Shown one piece after another: positions 11,216 through 20,396 of a stretch of DNA of 35,088 nt; position 1 is the stretch's first letter, and the number at the start of each line of letters is the position of its first letter. Both the position numbers and the translations under genes were made by a program. This DNA is from Dehalococcoidia bacterium (GTDB lineage: Bacteria; Chloroflexota; Dehalococcoidia; UBA2979). The notes under the pieces were generated by a model, which saw only the letters and a list, made by a program, of their open reading frames with translations, did not search any database and was not told the origin of the DNA. The stretch covers positions 1 through 35,088 of the forward strand of contig JAKUNM010000010.1 of NCBI GenBank assembly GCA_022451865.1, read 5' to 3'.

Positions 11216-12193
11216 TTAAATTTTATTTTGGGTCCATTCCCAAGCTGACGGAGTTCCGCCCATAGATTCACTACTATCTACTGCATTCAATATTGCAGAC
11301 TCAATAGCTTTTACTGCAAATGCTTCTATTTTAAATATTTCAGATGATGAAGCATCAATTTCTTGAGTTGCTAATCCAAAAATTACATCCCCATCAGATC
11401 GTGTATGGACGGGCCAGATACTGGATGCGAATCCATCATGAGCAACGGCAGCAAGTCGATTTACACGAGTTTTATCAAGTTTTGCATTTGTTATTACAAT
11501 ACCTAAGGTAGTATTTGAGCCACTATCGTTGTTCTCATTTTTAGAATTTACTATTATTTTTTCATCAAGAAATAATCCAGATTCACTTCTTGCACCAGCA
11601 ACAGTTTTTCCCGTATTTGCATCACGTATGCATCCAAAAGCATTCACTACGACCATTGCACTGACTATGATTCCTGAATCGAGTACAACACTAGACATAC
11701 CTATGCCGCATTTAATTGCATGTTCTCTTCCTGCAATTTTTGCAACAGTTGCACCTGTACCAGCACCAACAGATCCAACTGCAATATTATTAGATTGAGC
11801 AGATTTCACTGCCTCTTTTCCAGATTCATAATCTGGAAAAGAGGCAGTGCCTATATTAAGATCAAAGATGATGGATGCAGGGACTATTGGAATAGTATGT
11901 TCACCAACTTTAAACCCAATACCATCTTCTGCTAACTGATCCATCACGCCAGATGCAGCAGCAAGACCAAATGCTGAGCCACCAGATAAAAGAATAGCAT
12001 TGACTTCTTGAACTGAATTTTCGGGTTTTAATAAGTCGGTTTCACGAGTCCCTGGTGCGGCACCTCTGACATCAACTCCACCTATAGTTCCATCAGGACA
12101 GATAACTACCGTACAACCAGTCAAAGTGAGCTTATCAGTCCAGTGACCTACTTTTATTCCATTAATATCTGTAATTGAGTTGCCAAGAATCAT
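11216..12193 (-). CDS. P1 family (DmpA/S58-like) peptidase
   Basis: IKVGHWTDKLTLTGCTVVICPDGTIGGVDVRGAAPGTRETDLL, ILLSGGSAFGLAAASGVM, GSVGAGTGATVAKIAG, NTTLGIVITNAKLDK. Confidence 0.9.
   Translation of the reverse strand: MILGNSITDINGIKVGHWTDKLTLTGCTVVICPDGTIGGVDVRGAAPGTRETDLLKPENSVQEVNAILLSGGSAFGLAAASGVMDQLAEDGIGFKVGEHTIPIVPASIIFDLNIGTASFPDYESGKEAVKSAQSNNIAVGSVGAGTGATVAKIAGREHAIKCGIGMSSVVLDSGIIVSAMVVVNAFGCIRDANTGKTVAGARSESGLFLDEKIIVNSKNENNDSGSNTTLGIVITNAKLDKTRVNRLAAVAHDGFASSIWPVHTRSDGDVIFGLATQEIDASSSEIFKIEAFAVKAIESAILNAVDSSESMGGTPSAWEWTQNKI
11807..11849. repeat. Perfect inverted repeat: 20-bp arms (cactgcctcttttccagatt / aatctggaaaagaggcagtg), 3-nt loop (cat)
   Basis: Read directly: left arm 11807-11826, loop 11827-11829, right arm 11830-11849; lies within the P1 peptidase CDS. 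Confidence 0.97.
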
Positions 12194-12208
12194 AATTCAC
12201 AACCGAAA

Positions 12209-13144
12209 CTAACTCACTTTTTGCTCAATATGATTTTGCGTGGAATCGCGAATCACATGGATCGGAATAGGTGCAAATTTAGATATAAAATCCTTAACTC
12301 GCAAGAAATATTCAGCAGGATTATCGAAATAATAGGTGCAGTGACCTAAGTGATTTTCATGTATCCATAAATAATGGTGAGGATTCGTTGAAGAAGCGCA
12401 AAGATTAATTGAGTTCCAAACAGGCACCAATTGATCATATTCTGAGTGAATAAAAAATATAGGTGTTCGAATATTTTTAACTTTCTCAATAAGTTGAAGG
12501 CAATAAGGGTCACTTTCATATATCATTTTGCTGAAATATCCACTCACTCGAAAAATAAAGCTAGGCATCCAAATATAATTTTTACGAAGGATGTAAGAGA
12601 AAGAATTCATGGGAGCATCTGCAACAATCGCAGTAACATCTTGATTCTTTGCTCCCACTTCTATAGCCAAGGCAGCACCCAAACCAAAGCCATGTAGCAC
12701 AATTGAGTCTTGAACTTTTCGTCGTCGTACATAGAGAACAGCGGCATCGATATCTAAAGTTTCAAGTTGACCTAAGTGGCCATGTTTTCCAGTTGATTCT
12801 CCACATCCACGTAAATCAAAAGACAAAACTGAGAATCCTTGTTTGGCATAATCGACCTGCAGATTGAGTAACCCCATTTGACTATCAGATCGATCTCTAT
12901 CGCGATCATGAATTATGATAATAGTAGTACTGCTAGTTGGATTTTCTAAATACCAACCGCTTAATGCAATTCCATCATCAGCATGGAATAATACGTCTTC
13001 AAAACTGACACCTAAATCACTAGGTATTCCAGTAATCCTAGTACGGACAGTCTTAACAAAAGAAGATGCTACAAAAATTGCAAACAGAATTACCAAGCAC
13101 ATAATAATCAATGAGCAAATCAAAAAGGAATAGAATATGATCAC
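12209..13144 (-). CDS. Membrane-anchored alpha/beta-hydrolase fold protein (nucleophile motif degenerate)
   Basis: N-terminal TM anchor; IIIHDRDRDRSDSQ, LSFDLRGCGESTGKHGHLGQLETLDIDAAV, FIHSEYDQLVPV, C-terminal His region; elbow reads HGFGLGAA instead of GxSxG. Confidence 0.85.
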   Translation of the reverse strand: MIIFYSFLICSLIIMCLVILFAIFVASSFVKTVRTRITGIPSDLGVSFEDVLFHADDGIALSGWYLENPTSSTTIIIIHDRDRDRSDSQMGLLNLQVDYAKQGFSVLSFDLRGCGESTGKHGHLGQLETLDIDAAVLYVRRRKVQDSIVLHGFGLGAALAIEVGAKNQDVTAIVADAPMNSFSYILRKNYIWMPSFIFRVSGYFSKMIYESDPYCLQLIEKVKNIRTPIFFIHSEYDQLVPVWNSINLCASSTNPHHYLWIHENHLGHCTYYFDNPAEYFLRVKDFISKFAPIPIHVIRDSTQNHIEQKVS

Positions 13145-13250
13145 TTAATCTCACTTCTATAATCAAATTTTAGAATACGAAGTTATCAATGACACAAGTC
13201 AACAACAACTCTTACAACCAATCTATCAAAACTATTAACACAAAAAAATC

Positions 13251-14069
13251 TTATTTTTGGCAAGAAGGACAGTAATGAGTACCTCGCCCACCTAATTTAA
13301 TTTTTACAATAGTTCCATCACATCGAGAGCATTCAAAGCCTTCACGCCTAAACACTTTTGCATTAATAGAATTATTTCCAGCACGCCCATAACCATCTCG
13401 ATAATTTGAAAACGTCGTACCTCCATTGCCTAATGCCAGATCTAATACGCTTAAGATTGAGCCGTGAAGTAATTTAACTTTATGTAAAGAAAGATCATTT
13501 GACGATCTATTTGGATTAATCCCTGCATCAAAGCATGCTTCATCAGCGTAAATATTACCAATGCCAGCAACTATTTTTTGATCCAGTAACGCACTTTTAA
13601 CTGGAATTTTCCTTTGTGAAAGTTTCTCAAGTAACCATTGAACTGTAAATTCTGATGAATAGGCATCTGGCCCAATTTTTGGCATAGCATCGATAATATT
13701 TTTGACAATATGCCATGTTCCAAATTTTCGCATATCATCAAAAAGCAATACATTATCATTATCTAAGATAATTCTAGCTCTTTCATATTTTTGTTTTGGA
13801 CTAATAGGTTTGGAAATAATCAATGCCCCAGTCATACGAAGATGTACAACCCAAGTACGATTATCATCAAGTAAAAAAAGTAGATATTTGCCATGTCGTT
13901 CTAGATTAGTAATTCGTCTACCTACCAACTCCCTTATCATCTCACTAGCAGTATGTGAAATTGCTAATCTTTCTGCACCTTTGTAAATTAAAACATCTTT
14001 TATTTCATTATTAATTAAGTATGGGGCAATATGTCGACGTGTTGTTTCAACTTCAGGTAATTCAGGCAT
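13251..14069 (-). CDS. mutM: Formamidopyrimidine-DNA glycosylase
   Basis: MPELPEVETTRRHIAPYL, GIGNIYADEACFDAGINP, C-terminal zinc finger CSRCDGTIVKIKLGGRGTHYCPSCQ. Confidence 0.97.
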   Translation of the reverse strand: MPELPEVETTRRHIAPYLINNEIKDVLIYKGAERLAISHTASEMIRELVGRRITNLERHGKYLLFLLDDNRTWVVHLRMTGALIISKPISPKQKYERARIILDNDNVLLFDDMRKFGTWHIVKNIIDAMPKIGPDAYSSEFTVQWLLEKLSQRKIPVKSALLDQKIVAGIGNIYADEACFDAGINPNRSSNDLSLHKVKLLHGSILSVLDLALGNGGTTFSNYRDGYGRAGNNSINAKVFRREGFECSRCDGTIVKIKLGGRGTHYCPSCQK

Positions 14070-14081
14070 AAGTTCCTAAGA

Positions 14082-16901
14082 TCAGGATAATTCGCCCCAA
14101 GAATATCCATTCTTTTCATCAAGTTCTAAGGGAACCGACAATTGTAAAGATGGCATCAATCTATGGGCAATTTCACGAATATCATCTAATTCTGAAGAAG
14201 GTAACTCGAAAATTATTTCATCATGAACCTGGAGCACCATTCGACCTAACATTCCTTTTTTACGACGCTCCAAAAGTTCCTTATCAATATCATTCATTGC
14301 AACCTTAATTATGTCAGCTGCAGTTCCTTGAATTGGCATATTGATAGCAATGCGTTCAGCAGCTTGTCGGCGATTGAAATTGCTAGAATTTAAATCATTA
14401 ATCAACCGTCGACGACCTGAAAGAGTTTCAGCGAAACCTCTAGAGCGTGATTCATCAACAATAGATTCTCTCCATTCTTGAACTTTAGGATATGCATTAA
14501 AATAGGCTTCAATGAATGCATTCGCTTCTTCTATTTCAATACCTTCACGCTGAGAGAGTCCAAATCCTGTCAAACCATAAAGTACACCGAAATTAAATAC
14601 TTTTGCTCGTCGACGCATTTCTGATGTGACATTTTTCTGATCGATGTTAAAAATTGAGGCTGCTGTGGCAGAGTGAATATCCTCTCCTTTTATAAAAGCT
14701 TGCCGTAATGCATCATCTTCCGAGACATGTGCTAAAACCCTTAACTCAATTTGAGAATAATCTATTGAAAGTAAAATAGGATTGGAACCACAATCACGTG
14801 CGATAAATGCTTTACGGACTGCCTGGCCTAGCTCACTACGTACAGGTATGTTTTGTAAATTTGGATCGTTTGAAGACAATCTTCCAGTAGCGGTAGTTGA
14901 TTGCGAAAAAATTGTGTGCACTCTGTTGGTAACAGGATCAACTTGCAAAGGTAACGAATCGACATAAGTCGATTTAATCTTAGTCAATTCCCTCCAATTT
15001 AATATCACATCAATTAAAGGATGTAAGTTCCGCATTGGAGCGAGTGCATTAGCATCAGTCGTATAACCGGTTTTCGTCTTCCTTGTAAGAGGTAAATTTA
15101 ATTCTTCAAAAAGAACTTTAGATAGTTCTTGAGGAGAAGCAATTTTAAAGTCATGACCAACTTCTTGATATGCTTGATTTTCTAACAGAGCGATATTTTC
15201 ACGTAATTCCACAGAAAGTCCATTTAGCACTGACTGATCTAAGGCCATTCCAAATTGTTCTATTCGAGCCAAAACTGGAATATGAGGTAAATCAATTTCT
15301 TGTAATACTGTTTTTAAATGATTTTGATCAACTTCAATTAGTAGATTTTTTGACAATTCATTAAGTGCACGAGACCTCATCGACGCGTATCGAGCGACTT
15401 CATTGATATCAACATCTTGGTACCGAACCGCCTTTTTACCACTACCAAGTAAAGTTTTTGAATCCGTGATTTCTAAACCAAGATTTTTTTCAACCAAACG
15501 ATCCAGTGACATATTAAAGTCACCAAGTAAATAAGCAGCAATTTGAGTATCTATATAATTAGGAAATTCACAATCGTCATTATTAAGTTTTGACAAAACT
15601 AATAATGCGAACTTCACATCATGGGTAATTTTGTGTATCGATGCATCCTTAAAAACTGGCAGTAAATAGTTAATAATTTCATTCACAGTTAATAACGATT
15701 CAATCTCAGTTTGAGGTATATTATTTTCATTAGCATCCATGAAACTTTTTTGATGAGAATCAGTTATTTGAATACTATTCTGTATCGGTATATAGAATGT
15801 AGAACTTTCAGGAATAGTTATACTTATCCCTACTAACGAATGACGAGCGCGAATCGGATGATTATCTTCTGTAATCAAAGCAAATGAGAATGCTTCTGCT
15901 TCTCTAACTTTGAGGACAAGATCAGACAATCCATTAATATCATTGATTATCCCAAATGAGAGCTCTGCATTTGGGATTGGAACATCAACTGAGTCAATAG
16001 TTACGGGCAAACGATTAACTAGAGAATTGAATTCTAATTTTTTAAAAAAATCAGTAACTTTAGTCCTATCATAATTTTGGAATGATGCCTCATTTATTGG
16101 AAGTTCCAAATCAGGTATATCATCAACAATAGTTGCTAATTTTTTTGACAAAAGGGCATCAGATTGCCCTGAAACCAAAGCTTTCTGCAACCGAGAAGGC
16201 TCTAAAAGGTCTAAGTTTTCTAACATATTTTCAACTGATCCCCATTGGTTAATTAGAGCCTTGGCACCTTTTTCACCAATACCTTTAACACCAGGAATAT
16301 TGTCAGATGCATCTCCCACTAAAGATTTATAATCAATCATTTGTAAAGGTTCGAAATTCCATCTTTTTATAACAGCTTCTCGGTCATACATTACATATTC
16401 ACGTTGATACGGACGGTACATATATACTTTTACATTTTCATCAACAAGTTGAATCATATCATTATCCAAAGTGACAATAATCGTTTCAATCGACTTCTCT
16501 GCTGCTTGTTTTGCGAAGGTCCCTAGTATATCGTCAGCTTCAAAACCTTCTCTTTCGATTAAGGGAATATCGAATGCATCTAGTAGATTTCTTACATGTT
16601 CAAATTGTGGAATTAGATCAGGAGGAGTGGGGTCTCGGTGTGCCTTATAATTTACATCTAGATCTTTTCGAAATGTATCTGCAGAGGCATCCCAAGCTGC
16701 AATAATATGTGTCGGAGCTAAGTCCTTTACAACAGTAAGTAGGCTAGTTGCAAATCCATACACTGCATTAACAGATTCACCTGTACTTTTGAGAGTTAAT
16801 CCATCCTTTAAGGCAAAATATGATCTGAAAATTATCCCATGCGAATCTAAGATAACTAAGCGCATAGTATTGTTTTCGGTCGTGCTACTTTCAGATTTCA
16901 T
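14082..16901 (-). CDS. polA: DNA polymerase I (5' nuclease + degenerate 3'-5' exo + polymerase)
   Basis: 5' nuclease motifs (GFEADDILGT, GDASDNIPGVKGIGEKGA), polymerase motifs (LSIDYSQIELRVLAH, RRRAKVFNFGVLYGLTGFGLSQ, QVHDEIIFE). Confidence 0.97.
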   Translation of the reverse strand: MKSESSTTENNTMRLVILDSHGIIFRSYFALKDGLTLKSTGESVNAVYGFATSLLTVVKDLAPTHIIAAWDASADTFRKDLDVNYKAHRDPTPPDLIPQFEHVRNLLDAFDIPLIEREGFEADDILGTFAKQAAEKSIETIIVTLDNDMIQLVDENVKVYMYRPYQREYVMYDREAVIKRWNFEPLQMIDYKSLVGDASDNIPGVKGIGEKGAKALINQWGSVENMLENLDLLEPSRLQKALVSGQSDALLSKKLATIVDDIPDLELPINEASFQNYDRTKVTDFFKKLEFNSLVNRLPVTIDSVDVPIPNAELSFGIINDINGLSDLVLKVREAEAFSFALITEDNHPIRARHSLVGISITIPESSTFYIPIQNSIQITDSHQKSFMDANENNIPQTEIESLLTVNEIINYLLPVFKDASIHKITHDVKFALLVLSKLNNDDCEFPNYIDTQIAAYLLGDFNMSLDRLVEKNLGLEITDSKTLLGSGKKAVRYQDVDINEVARYASMRSRALNELSKNLLIEVDQNHLKTVLQEIDLPHIPVLARIEQFGMALDQSVLNGLSVELRENIALLENQAYQEVGHDFKIASPQELSKVLFEELNLPLTRKTKTGYTTDANALAPMRNLHPLIDVILNWRELTKIKSTYVDSLPLQVDPVTNRVHTIFSQSTTATGRLSSNDPNLQNIPVRSELGQAVRKAFIARDCGSNPILLSIDYSQIELRVLAHVSEDDALRQAFIKGEDIHSATAASIFNIDQKNVTSEMRRRAKVFNFGVLYGLTGFGLSQREGIEIEEANAFIEAYFNAYPKVQEWRESIVDESRSRGFAETLSGRRRLINDLNSSNFNRRQAAERIAINMPIQGTAADIIKVAMNDIDKELLERRKKGMLGRMVLQVHDEIIFELPSSELDDIREIAHRLMPSLQLSVPLELDEKNGYSWGELS

Positions 16902-16991
16902 ACTCGATCATTCACTAAACTAATATTAATTGTATAGCCTTAAGACAGGCATCACCGCTAAACTTTTTCCAATACATATTAGAGAATATAC

Positions 16992-19900
16992 ATGAAAAAA
17001 TATCGTTCCCTTCTCATTCTAGTTTTTTTAAGAATACAAGGGAATTGGAAACTATTAAGTAGTGTCTTAATTGGAACAATTATTGCAGGAGCAATATTAT
17101 CATCGACAGCAATATACGCAGAAGCAATAAAAGATCTTGGATTAAAATATGCATTAAAACAAAAAGATGCAGTTACACTTGATGTTCATGTCACACGTAG
17201 CACACAAAGTCTGACTCGAGAAAGCTACCAACGTTCTGAAGAAAATATCAACCGAGCCGTTACCAATGCTCTTGAAGAAACATTTTCTGGATTAATTCGC
17301 TCGGGAATCAGTGCAACATTTTACTCAACACCTTCGGGCGAAAAAATAAATTTAAAAGACGACAGCAGAAACCGATCAAATTTATCATTCCGTTCAAATC
17401 TAGAGAATCACATTGATATTATTGAAGGCAATTGGCCAAAAACGAACAATCAAAGTTCTACAAAAATTCCAGTTGCCATAGGAGCAAGAACTGCAGAAAA
17501 ACACAGTATCAATATTGGAGATAGTTTAGATCTATATCCGTATTGGGATGAAAATGCATTTCCATTGGAAGTAGTGATTGTTGCGAAAATAATTCCCAAA
17601 AATCTTGAAAATCGATATTGGGCAGGAAATGATTCTGCGATCGATGCACCTTCACGAACATGGGAAACAATCATCCTTCACCTGCCTGAAACTGCTTTTT
17701 TTACAACATTTTCAGACAAGTACTCGAAAATTGTCGCAGACTATAATGATTATTTTACAGTAGACCTCAATCGCCTTCGTGCAAACAATGCACAACGAAT
17801 ATCACAAAATCTATCATCACTTTCTAATGAACTTTCTTCAACTGAGAATCGCACGCGGTATGAAACTGATCTATTAAAAGTCTTAAATACCTACGATGAA
17901 AAACTATTTTTCACCCAAGTCCCACTATTCGTTTTACTACTTCAAATTACAGGAATCGTGCTCTACTACCTTTTTATGGTGAGTACGATGCTAAATGATC
18001 GTCAGAAAAATGAAATAGCAACTCTCAGGTCGCGTGGAGCAACTACTAAACAATTGATTACACAATATTCATTAGAAGGAGGTTGTTTATCATTAATTGC
18101 TCTCGTTACAGGACCTTTACTTGCAGCTTTAGTCATTTCATCGCTAGGAATTACTCCTGCATTTTCAGGTCTTTCTGAAGGTCAATTCTTAAATATTAGA
18201 ATTTCCAAAGAAGCTTTTTTACTAGCAGGGTTAGGTGGGTTACTAGCATTTTTAACGCTTATCGTTCCTCTAGCTCTTTCAACAAAAACAACTATAGTCA
18301 CTTCAAAACGAGCATCCGCCAGACCAAAACCAACACCAACTTTTCTAAAATATTATCTTGATTTAGGTTTGATATTCTTTTTGATCTTAATCCTATGGCA
18401 ACTAGTTCGGAAAAATGGGATATTTTCGGAAAATATTTTGGGAGAAAGATCGTTCGATCCAATATTACTTGCCACACCTGCGTTATTTATGATTACTGTG
18501 GGAGTGGTTTTCTTAAGAATTTTCCCTCTACTTTTGAAGGGAATCGCAATTATCGTCGATTGGACTAATAACGTTGCAGCGACAGTAAGTTTACGTGCAC
18601 TAGTCAGAAATCCCACACACTACAGCCGCTTAGTCTTACTGTTAATGTTTGCGACAGGGGTAGGGACATTCGGGGCAACTTTTTCTGCAACATTAGACAG
18701 ATCGTACTCCGATAGAGCAAATTATGAAGTTGGCTCTACAATTCGTGCATCTAATTTGCCACCAGAATTAACACATGTAGATTCACTTTCGGTTGATAAC
18801 AAATTATTAGGAACAAATCCTGCTATAGGACTTATTCGAGGTAATGCAACAATTAGAGCTTTCGGCAAAAGCAAACGTGCATCAATTTTAGGTTTAGAAC
18901 CAGAAAAAATGAAAGACACCTTATATTGGCGATCTGATTTTTCACAATCCAGCATTGATGATATTGCTCGAACACTTAACTCAAATCTACCTTCTGAAAG
19001 AATAGGCACTCCTATACCTCTAGAATCAAAACAAATAGGCGTCTGGATCAAAGCGCGAGACATAAGAGGAGGGTTTCACGTTCAATTATCAATAAGAGAT
19101 GCTAATGGAAATCGAAGAGAGTTTTTGGTTACTTATCTAAGACCTCAAGCAGAAAATACTTCAAAATGGACTTTCTATACTACAAGTCTAATGCATGAAC
19201 GAAGTATGAGTGGAGAGACATTAAGAGACGAACCTCTCGTATTCCCTGCAACTCTCGAAGCAATTTCATTTGTTACTTCAAGCCGTATAGCATCTGGCAA
19301 TGGATCTGTTTTAGTAGGGCCTGTCCTAACTACACCTTCATTAATGAATATCGAAACTACGAAATTTGATAATATTCCAGAGGACAGCTTTGAAAAATCA
19401 GCATTCCAAAAGAACACAATGATCACAGAATTCTATAATTCACGTTATGAACCTATTACAGGAATAAGTGTGTCTTCCAACACAGATGTTTTATCACGTT
19501 CATCTGATGGACCATTAAATACTGAATTTTCTGCTCGAATAGATTGGTCAGCAGTATCACGCCCCCCTCCTTTGCATGGGATTAGAGAAAAATTAGATTC
19601 ACAACCACTTAAAGCATATATCTCAACTAACGCAGTCAAAGAATTAGAACTTAATATAGGTGATCCTCTGACAATTTATACGTTCAATAGTTACCATGAG
19701 GCCGAATTTGCTGGAGAGCTTAATTATTTCCCCACATACAACTACGCAGAAACTAATGACGATCTTGTTGTATTAAGTGCCAAGAGATTAATGCAAAATG
19801 TAGAAGCAACACTTCCTTATCGTGCTCCTTATTTTTCTGAAATATGGATAAGTACAGATGATATAGATTCAATATTGACTAATCTAACTGAATTAGATGG

Positions 19901-20393
19901 TCGTATTAATATCGATGATGTAGCCTCAACTCAGTTAAGACAGCAAAGTGATCCTCTGGTAGCAGCGGGGTGGTCAGGTATCCTTGCCATATCATTTGGA
20001 GCAGTGCTTTTATTATCAAGTATTGGGTTCCTAATTTATTCTTACCTTTCTGCACAACAAAGAGGCTTAGAATTCGCTATTTTAAGAACCTTAGGACTCT
20101 CGCGAAAACAAATTTTTTCAATCGCCTTAGTTGAACAAGCCTTTGTTGTAATAACTGGAGTAGTTTTAGGAACACTTGTAGGCTTACAGACTGGCAACTT
20201 GATGATGTCTTTTATGGCGTTCAATGAAAAAGGTCTTCCCATAACACCACCTTTCTTACTTGATGTATCGTGGTCAGAAATATTCTTAGTTTGGGCAATA
20301 CTGGGGTCGGTTATTATTATTACTACAGTGGGTGTAGTGTTAGTGTATTTCCGACTGGCAGTACATAAAGCTTTACGTATTGGAGACAGTTAG
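16992..20393 (+). CDS. Large FtsX/MacB-type ABC transporter permease (1133 aa)
   Basis: N-terminal TM anchor, FtsX-like TM blocks (MVSTMLNDRQKNEIATLRSRGATTKQL...; LIYSYLSAQQRGLEFAILRTLGLSRKQIFSIALVEQ), large extracytoplasmic segments. Confidence 0.92.
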   Translation: MKKYRSLLILVFLRIQGNWKLLSSVLIGTIIAGAILSSTAIYAEAIKDLGLKYALKQKDAVTLDVHVTRSTQSLTRESYQRSEENINRAVTNALEETFSGLIRSGISATFYSTPSGEKINLKDDSRNRSNLSFRSNLENHIDIIEGNWPKTNNQSSTKIPVAIGARTAEKHSINIGDSLDLYPYWDENAFPLEVVIVAKIIPKNLENRYWAGNDSAIDAPSRTWETIILHLPETAFFTTFSDKYSKIVADYNDYFTVDLNRLRANNAQRISQNLSSLSNELSSTENRTRYETDLLKVLNTYDEKLFFTQVPLFVLLLQITGIVLYYLFMVSTMLNDRQKNEIATLRSRGATTKQLITQYSLEGGCLSLIALVTGPLLAALVISSLGITPAFSGLSEGQFLNIRISKEAFLLAGLGGLLAFLTLIVPLALSTKTTIVTSKRASARPKPTPTFLKYYLDLGLIFFLILILWQLVRKNGIFSENILGERSFDPILLATPALFMITVGVVFLRIFPLLLKGIAIIVDWTNNVAATVSLRALVRNPTHYSRLVLLLMFATGVGTFGATFSATLDRSYSDRANYEVGSTIRASNLPPELTHVDSLSVDNKLLGTNPAIGLIRGNATIRAFGKSKRASILGLEPEKMKDTLYWRSDFSQSSIDDIARTLNSNLPSERIGTPIPLESKQIGVWIKARDIRGGFHVQLSIRDANGNRREFLVTYLRPQAENTSKWTFYTTSLMHERSMSGETLRDEPLVFPATLEAISFVTSSRIASGNGSVLVGPVLTTPSLMNIETTKFDNIPEDSFEKSAFQKNTMITEFYNSRYEPITGISVSSNTDVLSRSSDGPLNTEFSARIDWSAVSRPPPLHGIREKLDSQPLKAYISTNAVKELELNIGDPLTIYTFNSYHEAEFAGELNYFPTYNYAETNDDLVVLSAKRLMQNVEATLPYRAPYFSEIWISTDDIDSILTNLTELDGRINIDDVASTQLRQQSDPLVAAGWSGILAISFGAVLLLSSIGFLIYSYLSAQQRGLEFAILRTLGLSRKQIFSIALVEQAFVVITGVVLGTLVGLQTGNLMMSFMAFNEKGLPITPPFLLDVSWSEIFLVWAILGSVIIITTVGVVLVYFRLAVHKALRIGDS

Positions 20394-20396
20394 TTT

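Noticed and set aside
11529-11935. Plus-strand ORFs (89 and 71 aa) over the P1 peptidase and palindrome
   Set aside because: Antisense to a strong CDS; low-complexity Cys/Asn/Ser-rich translations typical of mirror frames.
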